Assembly: GCA_020852535.1 (NCBI GenBank)
Contig: JADZAO010000098.1
Span: 1 to 8,765, forward strand
Length of the DNA: 8,765 nucleotides
DNA from: Paracoccaceae bacterium
Lineage (GTDB): Bacteria > Pseudomonadota > Alphaproteobacteria > Rhodobacterales > Rhodobacteraceae
Reading direction: 5' to 3'
Part shown: piece after piece, positions 1-6,053 of the stretch
Layout: every line of letters begins with the position of its first letter
Position numbering within the stretch: position 1 is the first letter of the stretch
The notes under the pieces: generated by a model
Told to the model about the DNA's origin: nothing
The model's database searches: none
The model's input: the letters and a program-made list of their open reading frames with translations, nothing else
Made by a program: the position numbers and the translations under genes

Positions 1-62
1 GTCCCTTTGCCGGTCTAGCGGTTTTGAGGGACTGTCTAGAGTGTGGAGAGAAAGACAAATAA
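1..62 (+). CDS. yceD: 3' end of YceD/DUF177 family protein (partial)
   Basis: Only the last 19 codons are in the window, read in the frame that starts at base 3 and ends at a TAA at 60-62. The tail reads PFAGLAVLRDCLECGEKDK, which resembles the usual C-terminus of DUF177 (YceD) proteins, where a PFAxLAxL motif is followed by a short charged tail. The gene before rpmF in Rhodobacteraceae, and in many other bacteria, is yceD, so position supports the call. The family is linked to 23S rRNA and large-subunit ribosome metabolism in other organisms; nothing here tests that. The match is short, so the call leans on synteny with rpmF. Confidence 0.6.
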   Translation, partial: PFAGLAVLRDCLECGEKDK

Positions 63-192
63 AGCCCCCCACAGATATGACAAGAAAGGGGCTTGCGTCC
101 GTGACAAATCTCGCTATTTTTTGCCGCTCATCAGATGGCTGGATCAAGCTCTTTTCGACCTAGGTAAGCCACTAATAAAAAATTTAAATCTA

Positions 193-205
193 GGGGCATA
201 TCCCC
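193..205 (+). promoter_or_regulatory. Short hairpin just upstream of the rpmF ribosome binding site
   Basis: GGGG (193-196) and CCCC (202-205) can pair around a 5-base loop, ending 6 bases before the rpmF Shine-Dalgarno AGAGG (212-216). An A/T-rich stretch (173-190) comes just before it. The whole yceD-rpmF gap (63-224) has no convincing open frame. A weak promoter candidate is TTGCGT (93-98) with TATTTT (115-120), spacer 16. A 4-bp stem this short may have no function. Confidence 0.2.
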
Positions 206-224
206 GCTACCAGAGGTTTAAGAC

Positions 225-431
225 ATGGCTGTCCCTCAGAACCGAGTCACCAGTTCACGCCGCAACATGCGTCGCTCGCACGACTCTTTGGTAGCCGACA
301 ACCCGCAAGAATGCTCAAACTGTGGAGAACTCAAGCGGCCACACCACGTGTGCTCGGCTTGCGGCCATTATGATGCCCGTGAAATCATCGCCGTAACTAA
401 AGACGTCGATCTGGACGAGGACGCAGCGTAA
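225..431 (+). CDS. rpmF: Large-subunit ribosomal protein bL32
   Basis: This 68-residue protein is a component of the 50S ribosomal subunit. The N-terminus MAVPQNRVTSSRRNMRRSHD is the canonical L32 start, a basic rRNA-binding tail. A zinc ribbon follows, with cysteines at 30, 33, 43 and 46 (CSNC and CSAC pairs) separated by GELKRPHHV. The C-terminus is acidic (DVDLDEDAA), as in alphaproteobacterial forms. The ATG at 225 is preceded by AGAGG with 8-base spacing, and the length is normal for the family. The gene lies between yceD and plsX, the widely conserved link between ribosome components and the fatty acid/phospholipid genes. The gap to plsX is only 25 bases, so cotranscription is likely. 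All four zinc ligands are present, so this is the zinc-containing paralogue type rather than a zinc-independent one. Confidence 0.97.
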   Translation: MAVPQNRVTSSRRNMRRSHDSLVADNPQECSNCGELKRPHHVCSACGHYDAREIIAVTKDVDLDEDAA

Positions 432-456
432 GCCGCATCAGACCCCGCATCATAAA

Positions 457-1584
457 ATGGCCAACGGACACAGTCCTATAACTGAACCTGCGGCGCAGAC
501 GTCTCCGATTGTAATTTCGGTTGACGCGATGGGTGGAGATCGCGGACCAACAGCAGTTGTTGGCGGTCTTGTGCTTTCCACACAGTCCTTTCCTAATATT
601 AGCTTTCTTCTGCACGGCAACGAGGTCGAGCTTGGCCCAATAGTAGCGCGCGAACCGGATCTTGTCGGTCGCGTAACGCTTTGCCATGCTGAGCGCGTGG
701 TAATGATGCATGACAAGCCCGCGCAAGTGATGCGCAACGGCGAAGGCACATCGATGTGGTCATGCATCGAGAGTGTTAAGCGCGGCGATGCAACCGTAGC
801 AGTGTCTTGCGGCAATACCGGTGCGCTGATGGCAATTTCGATGATCCGCCTGCGCCGCCTCCCCGGAATCACTCGTCCCGCAATCGCCGGATTCTGGCCT
901 AGCCGAAACCCTTCGGGTTTCAATGTAATGCTGGACATGGGCGCCGACATAAAAGCCGAGCCAAACGATCTAGTTCAATATGCCACGATGGGAGCAAGCT
1001 ATGCCCGCAACGGGTTAAAGCTGACGCGCCCGCGTGTGGGCCTACTGAACGTTGGTACCGAAGAGCACAAGGGGCGATCTGAACTGAAAGACGCGCATGA
1101 TAGGTTGCTGACTCTTCAAGATGTGGGTGATTTCGAATACATTGGTTTTGTCGAGGGTGGTGATATCCCCTCAGATCGGGTTGATGTGATTGTGACTGAT
1201 GGCTTCACCGGAAATACCGCGCTTAAGACCGGTGAAGGTGTCGCCAAGCTAATCGCCGATGTGCTAAAGCAGGAGTTTACCGCATCGCTTTGGTCAAAAC
1301 TGACTGCCGCGATGGCAATTGGCACGCTGAAGCGACTGCAAAAGCGGATTGATCCCCGCCGCGCAAATGGTGGTGTGTTTTTAGGGCTGAACGGCACAGT
1401 TGTGAAATCGCACGGCTCTGCGGATGCTACAGGTGTCGCAGCAGCAATTAAGCTAGCCTACCAACTAGCCAACTCCGGCTTTCTGCAACAGCTGGCGGCG
1501 CAGGTTGCATCGACAGAACACGCGGGACAGGGTGCCGTCATAAAAAATGCGCCTTCGAAAACAGAAGGCGGGACCGCTGAATGA
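457..1584 (+). CDS. plsX: Phosphate acyltransferase PlsX
   Basis: PlsX converts acyl-ACP and phosphate into acyl-phosphate, the acyl donor used by PlsY in the first step of phosphatidic acid synthesis. It is a peripheral membrane enzyme. The protein has 375 residues; the signature VDAMGGDRGP is at 22-31, after a 16-20 residue extension. Other family landmarks are SCGNTGALMA (117-126), LLNVGTEEHKG (196-206), VIVTDGFTGNTALK (244-257) and GLNGTVVKSHGSA (310-322). The ATG at 457 has no clear Shine-Dalgarno, and no better start lies near it, so translation may be coupled to rpmF 25 bases upstream. The C-terminal 25 residues (ASTEHAGQ onward) are a low-conservation tail. The stop overlaps the fabH start as ATGA, which fits an operon of consecutive lipid genes. 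The open frame and conserved blocks look intact. Confidence 0.97.
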   Translation: MANGHSPITEPAAQTSPIVISVDAMGGDRGPTAVVGGLVLSTQSFPNISFLLHGNEVELGPIVAREPDLVGRVTLCHAERVVMMHDKPAQVMRNGEGTSMWSCIESVKRGDATVAVSCGNTGALMAISMIRLRRLPGITRPAIAGFWPSRNPSGFNVMLDMGADIKAEPNDLVQYATMGASYARNGLKLTRPRVGLLNVGTEEHKGRSELKDAHDRLLTLQDVGDFEYIGFVEGGDIPSDRVDVIVTDGFTGNTALKTGEGVAKLIADVLKQEFTASLWSKLTAAMAIGTLKRLQKRIDPRRANGGVFLGLNGTVVKSHGSADATGVAAAIKLAYQLANSGFLQQLAAQVASTEHAGQGAVIKNAPSKTEGGTAE

Positions 1585-2552
1585 CGATACGTGCCGTTGT
1601 CAAAGGTGTCGGACATTACCTGCCCGAAAGGTTAGTCCCAAACACCGAGCTAGAATCGCTTGTCGAAACCTCGGATGAGTGGATCAGATCACGCTCAGGG
1701 ATAGAACGGCGGTATTTCGCAGCTGAGGGGCAAACAACGTCTGATCTGGGTACGCGAGCTGCGCAGGCGGCTTTGGAGGATGCGGGACTAAAGATTGAAG
1801 ATATCGACGCAATTATCCTTGCCACCTCGACTGCCGATCTAACCTTTCCTTCAGCGGCAACTATGATTCAAGCGAATCTAGGAATGGTGCGTGGTTTTGC
1901 CTTCGACATTCAGGCAGTCTGCGCCGGATTCGTGTTTGCTATGGCCAATGCCAATGCGCTCATTCTGTCAGGTCAAGCGAACCGTATTCTCCTAATCGGG
2001 GCTGAGACATTCTCAAAGCTAATGGACTGGAAAGATCGTTCGACTTGCGTACTGTTTGGTGACGGCGCAGGCGCCATGATACTTGAGCGAGCCGAGGGGA
2101 ACGGCACAAACACCGACCGCGGCATCCTTGCAGCCGACCTACATTCGGACGGGAGACAAAAAGATATCCTATATGTCGATGGCGGGGTCTCAACCGGAAT
2201 CACCGGTCATCTACGAATGCAAGGCAAGGAAGTCTTTCGACATGCAATTGAAAAACTTGCAGAAACCGCACATTCTTCTTTAGAAAAGGTTGGGCTAACG
2301 AGCGACGATGTGGATTGGATTGTGCCGCATCAAGCCAATATTCGCATCATTGAGGGCACGGCAAAACGTATGCAGGTATCCATGGATCGTGTAATCGTGA
2401 CAGTGCAGGACCATGGCAACACCTCCGCCGCGTCTATTCCGCTGGCGCTTTCAGTAGGCAAGCAGCGTGGGCAGATCAATCAGGGAGATTTATTGGTAAC
2501 CGAAGCGATCGGTGGTGGTCTAACTTGGGGTTCGGTAGTTTTGCGCTGGTAA
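1581..2552 (+). CDS. fabH: Beta-ketoacyl-ACP synthase III (KAS III)
   Basis: FabH starts type II fatty acid synthesis by condensing acetyl-CoA with malonyl-ACP to give acetoacetyl-ACP. The 323-residue protein carries the thiolase-fold catalytic triad: Cys114 in DIQAVCAGF, His250 in VPHQANIRII, and Asn280 in DHGNTSAAS (equivalent to E. coli Cys112, His244, Asn274). The early block TSDEWIRSRSGIERR (30-44) and the C-terminal GGGLTWGSVVLRW are typical of the family, and length is normal. The ATG at 1581 overlaps the plsX TGA by 4 bases (ATGA), with GAAGG at 1564-1568 as a distant ribosome site, which suggests translational coupling. PlsX and FabH act at opposite ends of acyl chain building, so their coupling helps balance initiation with transfer to glycerol phosphate. 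An 90-base gap to ihfA follows. Confidence 0.97.
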   Translation: MTIRAVVKGVGHYLPERLVPNTELESLVETSDEWIRSRSGIERRYFAAEGQTTSDLGTRAAQAALEDAGLKIEDIDAIILATSTADLTFPSAATMIQANLGMVRGFAFDIQAVCAGFVFAMANANALILSGQANRILLIGAETFSKLMDWKDRSTCVLFGDGAGAMILERAEGNGTNTDRGILAADLHSDGRQKDILYVDGGVSTGITGHLRMQGKEVFRHAIEKLAETAHSSLEKVGLTSDDVDWIVPHQANIRIIEGTAKRMQVSMDRVIVTVQDHGNTSAASIPLALSVGKQRGQINQGDLLVTEAIGGGLTWGSVVLRW

Positions 2553-2586
2553 GCCCATCTGAAAACCACACTCCAACTGCTTGATA

Positions 2587-2629
2587 TTGACTTAAGAAAT
2601 TAAACCGCACATCCTTAATCAGAATCTAG
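2587..2629 (+). promoter_or_regulatory. Possible ihfA promoter element and IHF-like site
   Basis: The fabH-ihfA gap holds TTGACT (2587-2592), a 5/6 match to a -35 box, but no good -10 at 16-18 bases; the best -10-like run (CTTAAT, 2614-2619) is 21 bases away. AATCAGAATCTAG (2617-2629) matches the IHF consensus WATCARNNNNTTR at all but one position. IHF autoregulates its genes in E. coli, which makes a site here reasonable. One-mismatch matches to this loose consensus are common, so this is only a candidate. Confidence 0.22.
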
Positions 2630-2642
2630 GGGAGTGACTTTA

Positions 2643-2945
2643 ATGAACGAGAAGAGTCTGACACGAATGGATCTGAGTGAAGCGGTTTTTCGCGAAGTCG
2701 GTCTGTCGCGCAATGAAAGCGCAGCATTGGTTGAAAGCGTTCTGCAACATATATCCAAAGCGCTGGTTTCGGGCGAGATGGTCAAGATTTCCTCGTTTGG
2801 CACATTTTCAGTACGTAATAAGACAGCCCGCGTTGGCCGCAACCCGAAAACCGGGGATGAAGTGCCTATCAGCCCGCGCCGGGTGCTGACCTTCCGTCCT
2901 TCGCATCTAATGAAAGACCGAGTGGCGGCTAGGTCAAAGAAGTAA
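2643..2945 (+). CDS. ihfA: Integration host factor alpha subunit
   Basis: IhfA pairs with IhfB to form IHF, a nucleoid protein that bends DNA sharply for recombination, replication and sigma-54 transcription. The 100-residue protein has the HU/IHF fold: N-terminal helices (LTRMDLSEAVFREVGLSRNE), then KISSFGTFSVRNK and the DNA-binding arm signature GRNPKTGDEVPISPRR (65-80), with the intercalating proline at 68. I chose ATG 2643 because AGGGGAG (2628-2634) sits 8 bases upstream. A GTG at 2634 would add three residues but overlaps the Shine-Dalgarno. The TRMDL start and LMKDRVA end are typical of the alpha subunit. A MerR-type regulator follows after 13 bases; this pairing is common in alphaproteobacteria and suggests cotranscription. 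Confidence 0.96.
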   Translation: MNEKSLTRMDLSEAVFREVGLSRNESAALVESVLQHISKALVSGEMVKISSFGTFSVRNKTARVGRNPKTGDEVPISPRRVLTFRPSHLMKDRVAARSKK

Positions 2946-2958
2946 GGATCCCGGGCGG

Positions 2959-3723
2959 ATGGACAAGTCACCCGACGCGTTCCGAACTATTAGCGAAGTG
3001 TCCGATTTTCTCGACACACCTGCTCATGTGCTACGTTTTTGGGAAAGCAGATTCCCGCAAATAAGGCCGATCAAACGAGCGGGCGGGCGGCGCTATTACC
3101 GCCCTGCCGATGTGGTGTTGCTTGCTGGAATCAAACGCCTGCTGCATGATGAGGGAGTGACGATCCGTGGCGTGCAGAAGATATTACGTGAACAAGGTGT
3201 AAGACATGTAGCCGGGCTCAGTGATAGTGCTAGGCTAACAGTTCCAGAAACAGATATTGAAGCCTTGCTGGCGACAGAGTTCGGGCCAGTATCGGCATCC
3301 GAGACAGAACCGGAGCCAAGCGAGAGGCGGACAGCGCAGGTCATATCGCTTGAAACAACGCTCGCCCGTGTCGACGGATGGACAGCGCAACTACCACTTG
3401 ATTTGATACCAAAACCGTCCGTGGAAAAGATAACCGAAGCCCCCTTCCTCGAAGCTGAAGAAGAACCTCTGCCCGAGCCTGTCCGCCTAAATAGCGATGT
3501 TGAATCACAGGTGCCCCCCGCGGCAGATGAACCGACAGACGAAACACATGATATTTCCCTGCAAGGAATTGAACCTGTTGAGGAAAACACGATTGCTGCA
3601 AGGTTACGGCAGGCCGACCCCGTTTTTTTCGCAGCAAACTACGAGGCTTTGCTGGTGCTGCGGACACGGATTATCAACCTACGGGCGCGACTTGAAAATG
3701 GCGTTAGACACAGTGCAAAGTGA
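2959..3723 (+). CDS. MerR-family transcriptional regulator, IHF-linked type
   Basis: The N-terminal 75 or so residues form a MerR-type winged helix-turn-helix: FRTISEVSDFLDTPAHVLRF (8-27), then RFPQIRPIKRAGGRRYYRPADV (31-52) as recognition region and wing, and a second helix pair (LLAGIKRLLHDEGVTIRGVQKILREQG). Residues 95-215 are acidic and rich in Pro, Glu and Ser, probably a disordered linker. The end (ANYEALLVLRTRIINLRARL, 226-245) looks like a helix that could dimerise. At 254 residues it is longer than classical metal-sensing MerR proteins, and it has no cysteine, so thiol-based metal sensing is excluded. Its place after ihfA is conserved in Rhodobacteraceae as I recall. The effector and targets are unknown. 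AAGGA at 2944-2948 overlaps the ihfA stop and is the likely ribosome site for ATG 2959. Confidence 0.9.
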   Translation: MDKSPDAFRTISEVSDFLDTPAHVLRFWESRFPQIRPIKRAGGRRYYRPADVVLLAGIKRLLHDEGVTIRGVQKILREQGVRHVAGLSDSARLTVPETDIEALLATEFGPVSASETEPEPSERRTAQVISLETTLARVDGWTAQLPLDLIPKPSVEKITEAPFLEAEEEPLPEPVRLNSDVESQVPPAADEPTDETHDISLQGIEPVEENTIAARLRQADPVFFAANYEALLVLRTRIINLRARLENGVRHSAK

Positions 3724-3786
3724 ATACGGAATTGATGCGCTTTCCTGTTTTCCCCCACCTGAAAAAGCGATATGAAGACGCCGTGT

Positions 3787-3864
3787 CGGGCCGTGGCGCA
3801 GCCTGGTTAGCGCGTCCGTCTGGGGGGCGGAAGGTCGAGAGTTCGAATCTCTCCGGCCCGACCA
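3787..3864 (+). tRNA. tRNA-Pro (anticodon GGG)
   Basis: The sequence folds as a full cloverleaf. The acceptor stem pairs CGGGCCG (3787-3793) with CGGCCCG (3854-3860), followed by discriminator A and an encoded CCA (3862-3864). The D stem is GCGC/GCGC. The anticodon stem TCCGT/GCGGA encloses the loop CTGGGGG, with GGG at 3822-3824, reading CCC and CCU proline codons. The T arm is GAGAG-TTCGAAT-CTCTC. Total length is 78. It lies 63 bases after the MerR stop on the same strand with no strong promoter seen between them, so it may be processed from the upstream transcript. A strong terminator follows 7 bases later. Confidence 0.97.
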
Positions 3865-3871
3865 ACACCGA

Positions 3872-3914
3872 AACCGCCCGCCTGCCGTTTAGCAGCGCGG
3901 GCGGTTCAGTTTTT
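3872..3914 (+). terminator. Rho-independent terminator after tRNA-Pro
   Basis: AACCGCCCGC (3872-3881) pairs perfectly with GCGGGCGGTT (3897-3906): 10 bp around a 15-base loop. A short T-run (TTTTT, 3910-3914) follows three bases later. It should end the rpmF-to-tRNA transcript or a tRNA-only transcript. The T-run ends 17 bases before the dcd start codon, which leaves no room for a separate promoter between them. Confidence 0.85.
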
Positions 3915-3931
3915 AGTTGGCGGAGCAGGAC

Positions 3932-5008
3932 ATGGTGACGACTGGGATTCTTCCAAGGCAGACAATCTGCGCGCTTATAGCATCGAATGTTATCAATGCG
4001 TCCTTACCCATCACCAACGTTCAGGTACAGCCTGCTAGCCTTGATCTACGTCTAGGAACCGTGGCTTACCGCGTGCGTGCATCCTTCCTTGCGGGGCACA
4101 ATCGAACGGTGGCAGAACAGTTAAAAGAATTCGAGATGCACCGTGTTGATCTGTCAGCGGGAGCCGTTCTAGAAAAAGGCTGTGTTTATGTGATTCCATT
4201 ACTAGAATCTCTATCCCTGCCTCAAGGCATCACCGCAGTGGCAAATGCCAAATCCTCGACAGGACGACTAGACCTTCTGACGCGAACGATTACTGATGGC
4301 GGGACCGAGTTCGACCGGGTCACAGCAGGCTATGCGGGACCACTTTATGCCGAAGTTTGCCCTCGCAGTTTCTCAGTTTTGGTACGCCCTGGGATGCGAT
4401 TAAACCAGATACGCTTCTGTAGTGGTCAGGCCATTGTTAACGACGCCGAATTAGCTACTCTGCACAGGCGTGAGCGACTGGTGTCCGGTGAGGCAGTGAT
4501 TTCAGATGGCTTGGGTTTTTCGGTCGATCTACTGCCCGCATCTGGTGATCTGGTCGGCTATAGAGCTAAACCACATACCAGCGTAATCGATCTTGATCAG
4601 ATCGGATATTATCCGACGGCAGAGTTCTGGGAAGAGGTACGCACCAGCAAAGGGCGTATCATCCTTGACCCCGGCGCATTCTATATCCTTGTCAGTCGCG
4701 AGGCGGTAACGATCCCACCAGACTACGCTGCAGAGATGGCACCCTACATTGCGATGGTGGGCGAGTTCCGCGTGCATTACGCGGGATTCTTCGACCCCGG
4801 CTTTGGCCATGCCGAGGCGGGTGGAGAAGGATCTCGAGGCGTACTGGAAGTACGCTGCCACGAAGCACCTTTCGTTTTAGAACACGGGCAGATCGTAGGA
4901 CGACTGGTCTATGAAAATATGGCCGAACGGCCCGATATACTTTACGGAAAAGAGATTGCTTCAAACTATCAGGGACAGGGCCTGAAGCTGGCCAAGCAGT
5001 TCAGATAG
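3932..5008 (+). CDS. dcd: Long two-domain dCTP deaminase (DCD_N type)
   Basis: dCTP deaminase turns dCTP into dUTP, feeding dTMP synthesis. At 358 residues this is about twice the length of E. coli Dcd and matches the duplicated-fold form of alphaproteobacteria (DCD_N family). The first half has QPASLDLRLG (33-42), NAKSSTGRLD (105-114), AGYAGPLYAEVCP (132-144) and VRPGMRLNQIRF (151-162), which align with Dcd SSxxR and the catalytic-Glu strand (Glu141 here). The second half repeats the fold: DPGAFYIL (246-253), HYAGFFDPGFG (282-292), and GSRGVLEVRCHEAPFVLEHG (300-319), with Glu306 at the matching place. I prefer ATG 3932, with GGAG 6 bases upstream; TTG at 3917 would add five residues. No partner gene adjoins it, and it converges on scpB across a 406-base gap. 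Whether both halves are catalytic cannot be told. Confidence 0.9.
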   Translation: MVTTGILPRQTICALIASNVINASLPITNVQVQPASLDLRLGTVAYRVRASFLAGHNRTVAEQLKEFEMHRVDLSAGAVLEKGCVYVIPLLESLSLPQGITAVANAKSSTGRLDLLTRTITDGGTEFDRVTAGYAGPLYAEVCPRSFSVLVRPGMRLNQIRFCSGQAIVNDAELATLHRRERLVSGEAVISDGLGFSVDLLPASGDLVGYRAKPHTSVIDLDQIGYYPTAEFWEEVRTSKGRIILDPGAFYILVSREAVTIPPDYAAEMAPYIAMVGEFRVHYAGFFDPGFGHAEAGGEGSRGVLEVRCHEAPFVLEHGQIVGRLVYENMAERPDILYGKEIASNYQGQGLKLAKQFR

Positions 5009-5120
5009 GATCAAATTTCTTCAAATTAATTTAGCTACAAAAGCTTGCATCTGATGCACAGGATGTGGCGCAGATCTTTTACTGTCTGCTTCGTTTGCTC
5101 CTACTTCTGAAAATCGTTTT

Positions 5121-5146
5121 TTTTCGAATTCGAAAATTCGTTCGAA
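5121..5146. repeat. 16-bp perfect palindrome within a TTCGAA cluster
   Basis: TTTTCGAATTCGAAAA (5121-5136) is a perfect 16-base palindrome. It contains two abutting TTCGAA hexamers (5123-5128, 5129-5134), and a third TTCGAA lies at 5141-5146, with AATTCG between. The arrangement resembles a dyad operator with a half-repeated copy. As RNA it could only form a hairpin with a loop carved from the palindrome itself, so a DNA-binding site is more natural than a terminator. No regulator can be named. Confidence 0.6.
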
Positions 5147-5166
5147 ACCGACATTAATGCTCACGG

Positions 5167-5241
5167 TAGATCATGTGGTAGAAAATTAAACTCAGGGATA
5201 GAAATCAAAAATCCTCGCAGGTTTATGTCACTAGATCATGT
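5167..5241 (+). repeat. 10-base direct repeat TAGATCATGT, two copies 65 bases apart
   Basis: TAGATCATGT occurs at 5167-5176 and 5232-5241. A chance repeat of this length in 400 bases is uncommon but not rare, so I only record it. The flanks do not match beyond the ten bases. Confidence 0.4.
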
Positions 5242-5414
5242 TACTGTTCATTTTATTTAGATTACGGTATCAACGATAACGATCGGGAGACATATATCTT
5301 CTATTTGTCTTATAAAACTTCACTCAATGTACTGCGCATCAAAGATACCTCACGTTCAGCACCTCTGCGTCAATTGGCCTCTAATTAAGAATTTTTTTTA
5401 AACATCAACAAATC

Positions 5415-6053
5415 CTAATCCTCGAACAAATCGCTTTGACCGATAGTTGTTTCTCCCTCGTCGTCGGATTTTTGCATCGATCCAGGCAAAGGGCGGTTGT
5501 CGAGCAAACCAGCGGCACGAAGCTCCTTGATGCCTGGCAAATCGCGGGCAGATTCTAGACCGAAGTGATCGAGAAAATGTTCAGTCACCACGAATGTAAC
5601 GGGGCGTCCCGGTGTCATACGGCGACGACCAAGGCGGATCCAATTAAGTTCCAAAAGCTGATCAATGGTACCACGTGACACAGCGACGCCACGGATATCC
5701 TCAATCTCAATGCGGGTGACAGGCTGATGATAAGCAACAATGGCCAGAGTTTCGATGGCTGCACGTGACAATTTTCGCGTTTCAACGCTTTCCTTTTGCA
5801 TCAGATAGCCAAGGTCGGGCGCAGTGCGAAAAGCATAGGAATCGCCCACCCGCACCAGATGCACACCGCGCCCTTCGTAGCGTTTTCGCAAGTAAACTAG
5901 TGCCTCAGACGGATCGCAACCATGTGGCATACGCGATTGCAATTCCGCCACCGTAACAGAATCAGCACTGGCAAAAAGGATTGCTTCAACCATACGTTCT
6001 TGCTCATCCATCGACAGGGCTTCAAACTTAAACTTTTCGATAGAATCTCTCAT
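5415..6053 (-). CDS. scpB: Chromosome segregation protein ScpB
   Basis: ScpB is the dimeric winged-helix subunit that binds ScpA in the SMC-ScpAB condensin, which compacts and separates chromosomes. The 212-residue protein has a first winged-helix domain (EQERMVEAILFASADSVTV, 17-35) and the family signature SRAAIETLAIVAYHQPVTRI (96-115) followed by EIEDIRGVAVSRGTIDQLLE (116-135), then a second wing with GRRRMTPGRPVTFVVT. The last 25 residues are acidic and variable. The ATG at 6053 overlaps the scpA stop (ATGA), which indicates translational coupling and roughly matched ScpA and ScpB levels. The overlap decides the start over the internal Met15. It is the last gene of the minus-strand group; no tat genes follow before the convergent dcd. 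Confidence 0.95.
   Translation of the reverse strand: MRDSIEKFKFEALSMDEQERMVEAILFASADSVTVAELQSRMPHGCDPSEALVYLRKRYEGRGVHLVRVGDSYAFRTAPDLGYLMQKESVETRKLSRAAIETLAIVAYHQPVTRIEIEDIRGVAVSRGTIDQLLELNWIRLGRRRMTPGRPVTFVVTEHFLDHFGLESARDLPGIKELRAAGLLDNRPLPGSMQKSDDEGETTIGQSDLFED

Larger units (their letters stand above)
5009..5414. other. AT-rich gene-free region between converging dcd and scpB
   Basis: These 406 bases hold no convincing reading frame on either strand. G+C over 5041-5400 is 134/360 (37%), below the flanking genes. Weak hairpin GCAGA/TCTGC (5070-5074, 5085-5089) with a short T-rich tail could end dcd transcription. The region holds the palindrome cluster and direct repeat listed separately, a tandem AACGATAACGAT (5272-5283), and a poly-T run at 5392-5399. 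A promoter-like pair GAGACA (5287-5292) and TATAAA (5311-5316), spacer 18, would read toward scpB antisense. I see no tRNA and no recognisable gene remnant. In relatives scpB is often followed by tatABC, so this may be a rearrangement or decay scar. Confidence 0.55.

Noticed and set aside
62..94. AAGCCCC/GGGGCTT inverted repeat after yceD as a terminator
   Set aside because: The 7-bp stem has a 19-base loop and no T-run after it.
43..294. 83-residue frame overlapping the yceD tail and rpmF start
   Set aside because: It runs out of frame through the first third of rpmF and has no ribosome site or family resemblance.
450..950. Long open frame on the minus strand inside plsX
   Set aside because: It lies entirely opposite the conserved PlsX coding sequence, and its product shows no recognisable family. 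The PlsX frame explains the bases.
3096..3590. 164-residue minus-strand frame opposite the MerR gene
   Set aside because: Serine- and glycine-rich low-complexity product typical of antisense to a Glu/Pro/Ser-rich coding region; the MerR frame has a clear domain.
3738..3769. CGCTTT/AAAGCG inverted repeat between merR and the tRNA gene
   Set aside because: Only 6 bp with a 20-base loop and no T-run; too weak to call a terminator or a regulator site.
5046..5058. TGCATCTGATGCA dyad just after dcd
   Set aside because: A one-base centre leaves no hairpin loop and no T-run follows, so not a terminator; a single short dyad is not enough for an operator call.
5287..5316. Promoter-like GAGACA and TATAAA pair with 18-base spacer facing scpB antisense
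   Set aside because: The -35 box matches only 4 of 6, and AT-rich DNA often gives such pairs by chance; no transcript unit follows.
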